60,787 nt of DNA from Limnobacter sp. MED105 (GCF_000170915.1 NZ_ABCT01000016.1:1-60787); one strand, 5' to 3'. Positions 1-9,054 are shown, counted from the first letter of the stretch. Notes: generated by a model from the sequence alone, not told the origin. Translations and numbers: made by a program.

Positions 1-849
1 CAATCAATTTCTGTACAACAGCCGCGCACCGTGGAACACATTGTGGTGGGGCAAGCCACCAGCGATGGCGCAGGTGTAAAGCTAACCCGCGTAATTACGC
101 AAAACCTGCAGCGCAGGCTAGACCCATTTCTAATGCTGGACAACTTCGGCAGCGACAACCCCAACGATTACATTGCGGGCTTTCCGAACCACCCGCACCG
201 TGGGTTTGAAACCATCACGTACATGATTGCGGGGCGCATGTTGCACGAGGACAGCAAGGGCAACAAAGGCTTGCTGGAAAACGGCGGTGTGCAGTGGATG
301 ACAGCTGGGCGTGGTGTGTTTCACAGTGAAATTCCCCAGCAGGAAGAAGGCGTGATGGAAGGCTTTCAGCTGTGGTTGAACCTGCCTGCGAAAGACAAAA
401 TGTGCACACCTTGGTATCGTGATTTCAAGAACAACGACCTGCCCCAATTTAAAACTGCTGAAGGTGTTGCGGTTACCGTGATTGCAGGCCACAGCCACGG
501 CGTAGAAGGCGCGGTGAGCCGCGAGGGTACCCAACCCTTGTACCTGGATTTGCATTTGCCTGCGGGCTCACGTTTTGTGCAGGAACTGCCCGCGCAACAC
601 AATGCGGTGGTGTTTGTTTACCGTGGCGAGGTAAAGGTAGGCGGCCAGGTGGTAGGCGACAAGCGCATGGCGATTTTGAAAAACGAAGGCGATGGCGTGG
701 TGATTGAAGCCAGCGCCGATGCAAAAGCATTGCTGATTGCAGGCAAACCGCTGAATGAGCCGATTGCGCAATACGGCCCGTTTGTGATGAATTCTGAGCA
801 GGAAATTCGGCAGGCCTTGCAAGATTTTCGAGAAGGCACGCTGGCGTAA
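1..849 (+). CDS. Pirin family protein (5' end outside the window)
   Basis: This is a cupin-fold pirin-like protein; family members are iron-binding and some act as quercetinases or transcriptional cofactors. The N-terminal cupin shows the pirin landmarks: PFLMLDNFG, then FPNHPHRGFETITYMI with the metal-binding His residues, then GGVQWMTAGRGVFHSE. A second cupin half follows. The frame is open to base 1, and the first in-window start is GTG at 31, which lacks a visible ribosome binding site, so the true start probably lies just upstream. The C-terminal end is complete and is followed directly by a strong terminator. The family call is secure; the substrate or partner is unknown. Confidence 0.9.
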   Translation, partial: QSISVQQPRTVEHIVVGQATSDGAGVKLTRVITQNLQRRLDPFLMLDNFGSDNPNDYIAGFPNHPHRGFETITYMIAGRMLHEDSKGNKGLLENGGVQWMTAGRGVFHSEIPQQEEGVMEGFQLWLNLPAKDKMCTPWYRDFKNNDLPQFKTAEGVAVTVIAGHSHGVEGAVSREGTQPLYLDLHLPAGSRFVQELPAQHNAVVFVYRGEVKVGGQVVGDKRMAILKNEGDGVVIEASADAKALLIAGKPLNEPIAQYGPFVMNSEQEIRQALQDFREGTLA

Positions 850-878
850 AAAAAGCCCGGAAGAATCCGGGCTTTTTT
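848..878 (+). terminator. Rho-independent terminator after pirin
   Basis: AAAAAAGCCCGG, a short AAGAAT loop and CCGGGCTTTTTT form a GC-rich stem ending in a T tract, starting at the pirin stop codon. The A and T tracts on both sides would let it work in both directions, so it may also end the lipoprotein gene arriving from the right. Confidence 0.9.
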
Positions 879-920
879 GTTATCCAATGTCAACCTAAAT
901 TCTACGGCTGACACTTTTGC

Positions 921-2414
921 TTAAGGTGCGGGTGCCGCTTGTTCAAAATCACCCACGCGTTCGCTCAAGGAAAGAATGCGGTAGATGGTAAAGATGTCTT
1001 GTTCAATGTCGCTTGAATCGATCAACTCACGGTTGGTGTCGTTCAGCGTGGCTGCTCCAACTGCAACAGTCAAACCCTCTTCCAAAGCGGGGTTGTTTAC
1101 TGGGTCAACGCTAACTGTATCCAGCAAGATGTCGTCGAATGTGAGTGAAGTACCGGCACTGTTCAAAGAATAATTTGCCAGCACCACACCGTTTCTTTCA
1201 TCTGAGGCCTGCTCGGAATCAAGATCTGTGAACACCAGCATTACTCGCGAATTGGACAGGAAGTAATAGAACACGGCCGCAACATCTGAACCGAAAGTCA
1301 CGCGACCATTGTCAGGAGCCGCAGCGGGGGTTACCCCGGAATCGCCCTCGGCAAACACCTCGTACCAGGTACCAACCAACGAGTTTTTCACGTTGTTGAA
1401 ACGCTCAAAGGTGGCCACGATTGTGATGTTGTCTTCAATCAGGGTCAGCTCTAGCTGATTGCCATCCAAAACAATTTTTGAGGTGAAAAAGGCAGGATCG
1501 TTTTCAGTGGAAGAATTGCTGAAACCAGAGACCAGCCTGCGCATGGGCAAAGAGGTGAACTGGAACTCGCCCGATTCCATGTTGTAGTTGGTCGTTCCTA
1601 CACCCACGAATGAAAACAAATCCATCGGGTCAGAAATGTCGTACTCGGAGAATACAAAAGAATTTACAACGCCGTCTTGCGCAGAATTTGCATTGCCCAC
1701 GTCGAAGCTCAGCAACACCTGGTAGTTCGCATTGGTGGTGGTGGTTACACCCTCTTCAATCGAACTGACCAAACGCCAGTTGCCTTGCAATTCGTTTCTG
1801 TAAAAGCGTAACAATGCCTCTACATCAGTGACCACCGTTGGAGCTGGCTCACCCTCATCGCGCAGCTCTTCGCCCATCGTAATGGCAGTGCTCAACTCAC
1901 CTTGAAATGTTGCGGGTGCATCATCCAGATTGGCCAGCAACGCTTCGGTGTTTCCCAGCGTGGCGCCTTGGCGAATTTCAATTGCTCCGTTCTCGGGATC
2001 GCCATCGTTGTCCAGCGTTTGGAACAATGTGGTTAGGTTTGCCAGAATATTGGCCTGGGCTGCAGCGGGATCCATTGCACCTTCTGCCAATTCCTCGGCC
2101 AGGGTTTGGGGGGTAATGCGTGTGCCACCGGGCACTGCGATTTCGAGACCAGCAATATTGAAGGTTACTGTATCGCCTGCCTGGAAATCGAACATGCCAC
2201 CATTCATGGTGGTGCCAGTCAAGCCGCTGGGTGCTGCGCTGTAGCTAACACCATCAACAGGGGAATTGGTAAGCTGGCCAGAAGTGGTAGTACCGCCACC
2301 GCCGCCTGCACCACCGCCACCAGCTGCTGGCGCAGTGCCATCACCGCCGCCACCGCAGCCAGCCAAAATAGCCAGGCTCAAAACACTGGCACCGAAAATA
2401 CGATTCAAACCCAT
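921..2414 (-). CDS. Secreted lipoprotein of unknown function
   Basis: The 497-aa product has a classical lipoprotein signal: a hydrophobic stretch ending in the lipobox LAGC with the lipidated Cys at residue 20. A Gly-rich linker (about 21-45) follows. Residues 53-95 (DGVSYSA..SGLTGTT..G.FDFQAGDTVTF) match a short beta module that recurs at the start of many proteobacterial secreted lipoproteins. The rest is acidic and beta-rich, with no catalytic motif I recognise. AAAAAGGGG lies just upstream of the ATG. It is monocistronic, convergent with pirin. It is probably an outer-membrane-anchored surface protein; function unknown. Confidence 0.7.
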   Translation of the reverse strand: MGLNRIFGASVLSLAILAGCGGGGDGTAPAAGGGGAGGGGGTTTSGQLTNSPVDGVSYSAAPSGLTGTTMNGGMFDFQAGDTVTFNIAGLEIAVPGGTRITPQTLAEELAEGAMDPAAAQANILANLTTLFQTLDNDGDPENGAIEIRQGATLGNTEALLANLDDAPATFQGELSTAITMGEELRDEGEPAPTVVTDVEALLRFYRNELQGNWRLVSSIEEGVTTTTNANYQVLLSFDVGNANSAQDGVVNSFVFSEYDISDPMDLFSFVGVGTTNYNMESGEFQFTSLPMRRLVSGFSNSSTENDPAFFTSKIVLDGNQLELTLIEDNITIVATFERFNNVKNSLVGTWYEVFAEGDSGVTPAAAPDNGRVTFGSDVAAVFYYFLSNSRVMLVFTDLDSEQASDERNGVVLANYSLNSAGTSLTFDDILLDTVSVDPVNNPALEEGLTVAVGAATLNDTNRELIDSSDIEQDIFTIYRILSLSERVGDFEQAAPAP

Positions 2415-2579
2415 AAAACACCCCTTTTTGAGTAGGCTAATTGTTTCACCCTATTAATCAAACAGTTAACACACCATTAATTATGCAAATAAGTGTTAAC
2501 TAATTAAGGATATAGAATGAATATGCCAGCAACCACCCACTCAAATTGGGGCCTGTAAAAATACCGACTAACTGCTTGT

Positions 2580-4271
2580 TTACTGCTCAATCACCACTGG
2601 CTTTTTAAGTGCAACCCAGCCTTCGGCCTTGGGCAAGTAGTGTTGTTCAATCACGTTGCGCTTGATTTTCATGGTGGGGGTCAAGAAGCCGTTTTCCATG
2701 GTCCACAGTTCTTTCACCACCACAATGCAGCTCAACTTTTCATGAGCCTCGAGCCGATCGTTTACTTTATGAAGCAATTCTGTCATTTCGCTTTCAACCC
2801 GTGCCGCTTCATTGGGGTTTTGCTCCACTTGTTTGTGTTCTTCAAGGGGCAACATAACCAATGCAAAAGGTTGTGAAAACGAGGGGCCTGTAACACACAC
2901 AGCCTCGATCAATTCATGGCCATTCAAGCGGTTTTCAATAGGCACAGGCGCAATGTATTTGCCCTTGCTGGTTTTGAACAATTCTTTCACGCGGCCCGTA
3001 ATTTTCAAGCGGCCTTGCTCGTCGATCACGCCCATGTCGCCGGTTTTCAGAAAACCGTCAGCGGTGTAAGACTCTGCGGTGAGCTCGGGGTTTTTGTAAT
3101 AGCCCATCATGTTGCAGGGGCTTTTAACCAGAACCTCGCCCACTTCGGAAATTTTGCATTCCACGCCGGGGTAGGTGTTGCCCACATAGCCCACGCGCAC
3201 TTTGCCGGGCAGGCTGCAATGGGAGTAAGCGAAGTTCTCGCTCATGGCGTAGCCTTCGAGCAAATCAAGCCCCAGGTTGCGGTACCAAGACATCAGGGCC
3301 GGGGCCAAGGGTGCAGAACCGCTCAGCGCCATGCGCACTTCTGACAGGCCCAGTTTTTTCAGCAAAAACTTTTTGAACAAACCGGAAAGAATGGGAATGC
3401 GGAAAATAATATGCTGCACACCCAGCGGAATTTTTCCGCAAATGCCGTTGTAAAACTTGGTCCACAAACGGGGTACCGAGAAAAACAGGGTTGGCCGTGC
3501 GCGTTGCAAGTCTTGAATAAAACTGTCGAGCCCGAACGAGAAGTACACATGAAAGCCATAGAACAGCGAGCCGGTTTCGAGAATGGCGCGTTCTGCGGCG
3601 TGGGCCAGCGGCAGGTAGGAAATCATGCGGTCGGTGTTGCTGAAGCTCATCACCTTGGAGGTACCGCGCAGTGCGCTGATCATGGCGTTGAACGAGATCA
3701 TCACGCCCTTGGGCTTGCCGGTACTGCCCGAGGTGTACAGCATGGTGGCCATTTCATCTTTGCTGCGCTTGACCGGCTTCTGCGTGGGCGCAGTGGCGGC
3801 CACAATGTCGTCCCATTTTTTGGCGTGTTTTAATTCAGGTGCCAAGGGCAAAGTGATGGTGGGCATGCTGGTGGGAATGCCCTTCTCAACCACGCGCCAC
3901 AGCTCATCCATCTTGCCGATGAAAATCATTTTTGAGTCGCTGTTGTCGAGCACGTATTCAGCAGTTTCAGCGTTCAGTGTGGGGTACAAGGGAATGGACA
4001 CATGCCCTGCCCGCCAAATGGCCAGGTCGGCCATGATCCAGTGTGCGCTGTTCTTGCCCAAAATACCGATGTGGGTTTTTTCGGGCAGGTTGAGCGACTG
4101 CAAATAAGCCGCCATGCGGTTCACTTGGTCGGCCACCTGGGCCCAGGTGTAATCCACTGTTTTCTCGGCCGAAAAAGGCTGTGTGAAGTAAACCTTGTTG
4201 GGTTGTGTGGCTGCCCAATGGTCCAGGCAATCCAGCAGGGTTTCGAATTTTTCGTACTGCGCTGCGCTCAT
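2580..4271 (-). CDS. Long-chain acyl-CoA ligase (AMP-forming)
   Basis: This enzyme activates fatty acids to acyl-CoA through an acyl-adenylate. Of its 563 aa, the ANL signature is clear: the P-loop YTSGSTGKPKG near residue 178, the motif EGYAMSEN, the hinge region TGDMG..D..GRLKITGRVKELFKTSKGKYI, and a C-terminal domain with the expected lysine region (TPTMKIKR). Length and the KELFKTSKGKYIAP motif fit the long-chain (FadD15/FACL) branch. GGGAG stands 8 nt before the ATG. It lies beside the beta-oxidation and alkane genes, where it would activate fatty acids made from alkanes or lipids. The chain length preferred is inferred. Confidence 0.9.
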   Translation of the reverse strand: MSAAQYEKFETLLDCLDHWAATQPNKVYFTQPFSAEKTVDYTWAQVADQVNRMAAYLQSLNLPEKTHIGILGKNSAHWIMADLAIWRAGHVSIPLYPTLNAETAEYVLDNSDSKMIFIGKMDELWRVVEKGIPTSMPTITLPLAPELKHAKKWDDIVAATAPTQKPVKRSKDEMATMLYTSGSTGKPKGVMISFNAMISALRGTSKVMSFSNTDRMISYLPLAHAAERAILETGSLFYGFHVYFSFGLDSFIQDLQRARPTLFFSVPRLWTKFYNGICGKIPLGVQHIIFRIPILSGLFKKFLLKKLGLSEVRMALSGSAPLAPALMSWYRNLGLDLLEGYAMSENFAYSHCSLPGKVRVGYVGNTYPGVECKISEVGEVLVKSPCNMMGYYKNPELTAESYTADGFLKTGDMGVIDEQGRLKITGRVKELFKTSKGKYIAPVPIENRLNGHELIEAVCVTGPSFSQPFALVMLPLEEHKQVEQNPNEAARVESEMTELLHKVNDRLEAHEKLSCIVVVKELWTMENGFLTPTMKIKRNVIEQHYLPKAEGWVALKKPVVIEQ

Positions 4272-4444
4272 TTGTTTGTCTCCCGAGTTTTTTCTGTTCT
4301 TTTAAGTTGATACAAGAATATCAGCACGCTGGCTGCTTCATTGAAATTTCACATTCATTTTGTCAACCTGCCAAGGTCACCAAGAGTTAAACGATGACAT
4401 TGCTTTAAAAAAGTCCTACAGCCTATTTTCATCAGGAGTACTCA

Positions 4445-4705
4445 ATGAAAACGCTTATTTCCATCATCGCTTTGGGCACCACGCTTGCCTTTTCTCAATT
4501 GGCCCAGGCTGGCGATGATTACCGCCGCGGTCATGGCCCCACCATCGACATCAACATCCTGATTCCGTCAGCCTATGCCGCCCTTGGTTTCGACGGTTAC
4601 GACGATCGCCGGGTTTGGGACGACGACGATTGGGACGACCGCGATGATGACGATGACGACGACGATTGGGATGACCGCGACGATGACGACGATGACGATG
4701 ATTGA
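4445..4705 (+). CDS. Small secreted Asp-rich protein
   Basis: The 86-aa product has a Sec signal peptide with probable cleavage after AQA (residue 22). The mature part is only 64 residues. Its tail (58-86) is almost pure acid, with two copies of the unit DDWDDRDDDDDDDD and a few Trp and Arg residues. AGGAG stands ahead of the ATG, so translation is credible. No domain is recognised. An acidic tail like this could bind calcium or other divalent cations in the periplasm or outside the cell; that is inference. It is transcribed away from the acyl-CoA ligase and converges on the thiolase gene. Confidence 0.7.
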   Translation: MKTLISIIALGTTLAFSQLAQAGDDYRRGHGPTIDINILIPSAYAALGFDGYDDRRVWDDDDWDDRDDDDDDDDWDDRDDDDDDDD

Positions 4706-4725
4706 TTTACTTCATCATTAAGACG

Positions 4726-6021
4726 CTAGTTCAAAGCCCCCTTGTTTTCCAGCAGTATGGCGGCGCCCAAGCCGCCCCCTGCACAGCTGGACACCACGGC
4801 GTAACGCTTGTTCTCCACCTGCAACCTGCGGGCTGCCGTGGTGAGTAAGCGAATGCCTGTGGCCGCAAACGGATTGCCCAGGGAAAGCGAACCACCCCAA
4901 GTGTTCAGTTTGTTCATGGGCAATTCGCCGGGAACCGCACCGCCATAGTACTCACCCGCAAATTCGCTACGCTGCATGCAAGCGATGTTCACCAACACTT
5001 GGGCTGCAAAAGCCTCGTGTAGTTCCCACACATCGATGTCGGCCATGCTCAACTTGTTTCTAGCCAACAATGCTGGAATGGACACGGCTGGCCCCAACAA
5101 CATTTCTTCTTCCAGGTTTTTCACAGCGGCCAGTTGATAATCCACCACCTCGGCCAGGGGCTGTAAACCCATGTCGTTTGCGGCTTCCAGGCTGGTGACC
5201 AGCAAGGCGGCTGAACCATCGGTAAAACGCGATGAACCCGCGGCGGTGATGACACCTTCTTTTCGGAAAATAGTGCGCATGGTCGACAGCTTCTGGATAT
5301 TACTGTCCTTGCGGGGTGTGTTATCCAATGTAATGGGGTGTTTGAAACCGGGCACCTGAACCGGAATGATGGTGCCCTCCAAGTAGCCTTTGTTCAGTGC
5401 CTCAATGGCCAGCTGGTGGCTGCGCACGGTGAAGGCGTCGCAGTCTTCACGACTTACCTTGAACTTTTGCACCATTTGTTCGGCGCACACGCCCATGGTT
5501 TTGCGGGTGGTGAAGTCGGTGCCGGTGGGCATCTCGGGTTTCAAGTCGGCCGGGCGCAAGCTGGCCAGGTTTTTCAGTATGTTTTTCGCGGAAGAATCTT
5601 GCCGCACTTTCATGGCGGCACGGCGAATTTTTTGCGAGTAGCGAATGGGAATGTCGGAAAAGCTTTCCACACCCGCTGCAATGCCCACATCGATTCGGCC
5701 CAAGGCGATCATGTCGCACAAATTGGCAAAGCCCACGCTGGCCGACAAACCGGCCATGGAGGTGGTGTAGGCGGGAATGGTGGCGGGCAAGCCAGCACTC
5801 AACATGCTTTCACGCGCCACGTTCGAGGTTTCAATTTCATGCAGCACGGTACCCATGGTCACCATGTTCACGCGGTTTGCATCAACACCAGTCTTGTTGA
5901 CCAAACCGGCAATGGCTTTGCCACCCAATTCATAGGTCATAAGCTGCGAATATGCACCACCTGAATCCAGAAAAGGTGTGCGCACGCCATCGACAATTAC
6001 GGCTTTTCGAATCGACTTCAT
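4726..6021 (-). CDS. FadI-type thiolase homologue lacking the active-site Cys
   Basis: This 431-aa protein has thiolase architecture close to the beta subunit of trifunctional protein (FadI/HADHB type): VDGVRTPF at the start, GVESFSDIPIRYSQK, WELHEAFAAQ (His335) and SSCAGGGLG (Cys413). The nucleophile loop reads AYTTSMAGLSAS, with Gly91 where HADHB has the Cys of HTVTMACISAN. The second catalytic motif reads LGNPFAATG, with Asn383 replacing the His of GHPFGATG. Ordinary thiolysis is therefore doubtful. Its ATG overlaps the stop of the upstream maoC-like gene by 4 nt, so the two are probably made together. It may be a repurposed or non-catalytic thiolase; an aldolase-like role is speculative. 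Confidence 0.85.
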   Translation of the reverse strand: MKSIRKAVIVDGVRTPFLDSGGAYSQLMTYELGGKAIAGLVNKTGVDANRVNMVTMGTVLHEIETSNVARESMLSAGLPATIPAYTTSMAGLSASVGFANLCDMIALGRIDVGIAAGVESFSDIPIRYSQKIRRAAMKVRQDSSAKNILKNLASLRPADLKPEMPTGTDFTTRKTMGVCAEQMVQKFKVSREDCDAFTVRSHQLAIEALNKGYLEGTIIPVQVPGFKHPITLDNTPRKDSNIQKLSTMRTIFRKEGVITAAGSSRFTDGSAALLVTSLEAANDMGLQPLAEVVDYQLAAVKNLEEEMLLGPAVSIPALLARNKLSMADIDVWELHEAFAAQVLVNIACMQRSEFAGEYYGGAVPGELPMNKLNTWGGSLSLGNPFAATGIRLLTTAARRLQVENKRYAVVSSCAGGGLGAAILLENKGALN

Positions 6022-6899
6022 TTGAAGCGCCCCACCATGTGCAAGATGCCATCAGCGGAGGCCAAACGCAGCTGTGTGTAACCTTCAGAATCGGGCGTGG
6101 TGCTGGTTTGTACCTGCATGCCGGCATGGGGCAAAGGCAGTGGTTTGATCCAGCGCACATCAAGATCGGCCACCGTGTGGCCTGCGTTGTGCAGCACTTC
6201 CCAGGTGCGGGCCAATTGCCCGAAGCCATGCAAAATACAGCTTTTAAAACGCGTGCGTTTGCCCAGAGCCTTAATGGTGTGAATGGGATTGAAGTCGCCC
6301 GTCAGCATGGCAAACGCCAGGCCATCTTCTTCCTCGGCATTCCAGTGCCCTGCGGTGGTGAATTCAAATTCATCGCGCTTGGCGGGTTTGCTTTTGCCTG
6401 CTGGTTTACCACGGGGTACGGTGGAGTAACTGTCGATGACCACCGCCAATTCACCCTTGGGGTTGCTGGCCTGCACGCGGGTGTGAATGCGCACTTTGTC
6501 GCCATCATCAGTCACGTCCATCAAACTGCCGCGCAGGGCGATTGACTCGCCACGATTCAGTGGCGTGTGAATTTGCATGCGCAAACCCTGATTCAACAGC
6601 GACAACAAATTGTAAGGCGCAAGGCTGCCCAACTTGGCCAGCATGGGCATGGCCCAGTGGCTGCAAAAATGTGCAGGCATTTCTGTGCGGTAGCGATTAG
6701 CGGGTGCACCGGTCCAGGCCACGTATTGGTCCAGCAATTCATCGTTCAGCGCGGGCACATGCATGCTGTGGTGCACAGGCAGTTGCGGCAAGGTACCGGG
6801 CCGGGTCATGGGCGTTGCATTGCGAATGGCCGCCCAACCCATGGATCGAATGTTGGGCCAGTGCAAGGCCAGGTATTTCAATGGATAGTCTGCCAACAT
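6018..6899 (-). CDS. MaoC-like enoyl-CoA hydratase (double hotdog)
   Basis: The 293-aa product fits a double-hotdog hydratase. The C-terminal hotdog carries a canonical hydratase-2 motif, AFAMLTGDFNPIHT, with catalytic Asp202 and His207. The N-terminal half (about 40-160) is the degenerate, substrate-accommodating hotdog. Such enzymes add water to trans-2-enoyl-CoA to give (R)-3-hydroxyacyl-CoA, or the reverse. It follows the acyl-CoA dehydrogenase by 22 nt and overlaps the thiolase-like gene by 4 nt. The alternative start codons are weaker than this ATG, which has AGGAA upstream. The family is firm; substrate unknown. Confidence 0.85.
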   Translation of the reverse strand: MLADYPLKYLALHWPNIRSMGWAAIRNATPMTRPGTLPQLPVHHSMHVPALNDELLDQYVAWTGAPANRYRTEMPAHFCSHWAMPMLAKLGSLAPYNLLSLLNQGLRMQIHTPLNRGESIALRGSLMDVTDDGDKVRIHTRVQASNPKGELAVVIDSYSTVPRGKPAGKSKPAKRDEFEFTTAGHWNAEEEDGLAFAMLTGDFNPIHTIKALGKRTRFKSCILHGFGQLARTWEVLHNAGHTVADLDVRWIKPLPLPHAGMQVQTSTTPDSEGYTQLRLASADGILHMVGRFK

Positions 6900-6921
6900 G
6901 GTGTGTGTGTTCCTTTAACTT

Positions 6922-8064
6922 TTACAAGCCCAACTGCTTGCCGATAATTTCATTCATGATTTCGTAGGTGCCACCGCCGATCGATGCAATTCGATTGTCG
7001 CGGTACAAACGCTCCACCAAACTTTCTCGCATGAAGCCCATGCCCCCAAAAATTTGCACGGCTTCATAGGTGATGAAATCGGATGTTTTGGTGGCGAAGT
7101 TTTTGGCCATCGACACTTCTTTCAGCGCAGGTTTACCCGCTTGCATGCGGGCTGCAACCCGGTAAGTGAATTCCCGACTGGCTTCCAGCTGTGTGGCCAT
7201 GTCGGCCAGTTTGTGGCGAATCACCTGGTGCTTGCTCAGGGGTTTTCCAAAAGTGCTGCGGTTCTTGGCGTAATTCAAGGCCTCGTTGAATGCCAATTCA
7301 GACAGCGTGTTGGCGTAGCAAGCCAGGCCCAAACGCTCGGCCTCGAAGTTGGTCATGATCATCATGAAGCCGCCGTTTTCAATGCCAATCAAATTCGATT
7401 TTGGCACCACCACGTTGTCGAAGAAAAGTTCGGCGGTGTCGCTGCACCACCAACCCATTTTTTTCAAAGGCTGGCCTGTGGTAAAGCCGGGCATGCCCTT
7501 TTCCATCAGCAACATGCTGATGCCGCCATAGCCATCGCCACCAGTGCGCACGGCCACGGTGTAGTAGTCGGCACGAATGCCTGAGGTAATGTAGGTTTTG
7601 GAACCTGACACTTTGTAGTGGTCGCCACAATCAACAGCGCGGGTTTTCAGGTTGGCGACATCGGACCCACCACCGGGCTCGGTCACTGCCAGCGCAATGA
7701 TTTTTTCACCACGCAGCACGGGCGGCACAATGCGTTCTTTCATCTCGGGGCTGGCCCACTTTGCAATGGGTGGCAGTGCAATGCCATGCGACATCAGGCT
7801 GGAGAAAAAACCACCGGAACCCGCACGCAACAATTCTTCCGTGGCCACCAGGCTCATGAAGTAGTCGCCTTCGGAATTGCCACCAAATTCCTCCGGGTAG
7901 CCAATACCCAGAATGCCGGCATCGCCAGCCAGATTAAATATTTCCCGGGGGAAAGTGCTCGCCTCTTCCCATTCATTGATGTTGGGTTGAATGTGTCGCT
8001 CGACGAAGCGGCGAATGTTGCGGCGTGCTTCGTCGTGGGTTTCATTGAAGTAAGAAGTGAACAT
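6922..8064 (-). CDS. Acyl-CoA dehydrogenase
   Basis: This FAD flavoenzyme would oxidise acyl-CoA to trans-2-enoyl-CoA. The 380-aa sequence has the signatures ALAVTEPGGGSD (126-135) and QIFGGMGFM..YRDNRI near the C-terminus. The usual MCAD Glu position reads IGGGT (362-366). A Glu in ANFEAERLGLA (Glu243) matches the alternative catalytic base of isovaleryl- and long-chain acyl-CoA dehydrogenases, so the enzyme should be active. It lies 10 nt after the esterase gene and before maoC, on one minus-strand run. The electron acceptor would be ETF, not encoded here. Length is normal. Confidence 0.93.
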   Translation of the reverse strand: MFTSYFNETHDEARRNIRRFVERHIQPNINEWEEASTFPREIFNLAGDAGILGIGYPEEFGGNSEGDYFMSLVATEELLRAGSGGFFSSLMSHGIALPPIAKWASPEMKERIVPPVLRGEKIIALAVTEPGGGSDVANLKTRAVDCGDHYKVSGSKTYITSGIRADYYTVAVRTGGDGYGGISMLLMEKGMPGFTTGQPLKKMGWWCSDTAELFFDNVVVPKSNLIGIENGGFMMIMTNFEAERLGLACYANTLSELAFNEALNYAKNRSTFGKPLSKHQVIRHKLADMATQLEASREFTYRVAARMQAGKPALKEVSMAKNFATKTSDFITYEAVQIFGGMGFMRESLVERLYRDNRIASIGGGTYEIMNEIIGKQLGL

Positions 8065-8073
8065 GCGAAGACC

Positions 8074-9054
8074 TTACAGTGGTGACGACAGTTGTCGAAT
8101 TCGATTCTGGAAACAAGGGGGGCGGCGAACCTCGCCATGGCCAAGCCACGCGGAGGCGGCTGCGAAAGCGGCACGACCTTCGGGCATGGTGGGAGAAAAC
8201 AAAATGAAATCGTGAAACACGCCCGACCACACATCCACATAGCACTCGGTGCCCAGCGCCTGGGCCTGTTTCATCAAGCGCAGGCTGTCGACCATGAACA
8301 CCTCATTGGCCGAGCACTGCACATACACCGGCGGCAAACGGGACAAATCGCCCAACAGCGGCGAGATCAAGGGGTTTTCCGGATCATGCACGCTGGCATA
8401 GGGCGTGGCAAACATGCGTTTGAGCCAATCACGGGCTTTGGCTTCGTTGTGGCCCAGGAAGGCATCTACCACTTCGGGGCGCAAATCGCTTTCGCCCAAG
8501 GAAGGATCAAGCCAGGGCGAGCTGAGGTAAACACGGGAAGGCAAGCGAAGTTCACTGGCATTCATGGCGTGGCATAGCGCAAGGCTTAAATTGCCGCCTG
8601 CGGAATCGCCTGCCAGCAGCAATTCATTCTGGCCGTGTTCCTGCAGCAGGGCTTTCCACACCTCAACAACATCGTTCAAACCCGCCGGGAAAGGGGCTTT
8701 GCCCATGAGGGTGTAATCGGGTACCCAGGCGCGGGCAATGCCCGATTTTTTGCAAAGGCGTGCAACAAAGGCCCGGTAATTGGCAGCGCTGCCAAACGCA
8801 AAACCACCGCCATGCAAAAACAGCAGGGTTTGACTGGTGTTGGCGTGTGCGCTGTGGTTCTCGATAATTTCCACCGGTACGCCATTGACTGTGCGGTGCT
8901 GCACGGTGCAACCCGCTGGCATTCGGGACAGTTTTTGCAACAGGTTGGTAACGCGCTCGCCAACCCGCCACACCTTTTCAGGATTGCGGGCTGCCAGCAA
9001 ACGCCCTTGGCACAGGCGCAGGAACAGGGTGACGGATTTGGACATGGAGCTCAT
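8074..9054 (-). CDS. Alpha/beta hydrolase, hormone-sensitive-lipase family
   Basis: The product has the HSL/GDXG esterase hallmarks: HGGGFAFGS (oxyanion hole), GDSAGGN (nucleophile Ser), and a late VFHDF with the catalytic His. These enzymes cleave carboxyl esters of short to medium acyl chains. The frame extends upstream to a GTG at 9105, but the ATG at 9054 (or at 9045) gives a more usual N-terminus; the start is uncertain. The final ~20 residues are basic and unusual. It sits between an AraC regulator and the acyl-CoA dehydrogenase, so it may release acids or alcohols from esters for the pathway. Confidence 0.85.
   Translation of the reverse strand: MSSMSKSVTLFLRLCQGRLLAARNPEKVWRVGERVTNLLQKLSRMPAGCTVQHRTVNGVPVEIIENHSAHANTSQTLLFLHGGGFAFGSAANYRAFVARLCKKSGIARAWVPDYTLMGKAPFPAGLNDVVEVWKALLQEHGQNELLLAGDSAGGNLSLALCHAMNASELRLPSRVYLSSPWLDPSLGESDLRPEVVDAFLGHNEAKARDWLKRMFATPYASVHDPENPLISPLLGDLSRLPPVYVQCSANEVFMVDSLRLMKQAQALGTECYVDVWSGVFHDFILFSPTMPEGRAAFAAASAWLGHGEVRRPPCFQNRIRQLSSPL

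Noticed and set aside
4400-4429. TTGCTT-N18-TATTTT as a promoter for the Asp-rich gene
   Set aside because: Transcription would begin inside the ribosome binding site of the gene, so it is unlikely to serve it.
6922-8064. Acyl-CoA dehydrogenase judged inactive because the usual Glu position reads IGGGT
   Set aside because: Isovaleryl- and long-chain-type enzymes use a different Glu, and a matching residue (Glu243) is present.
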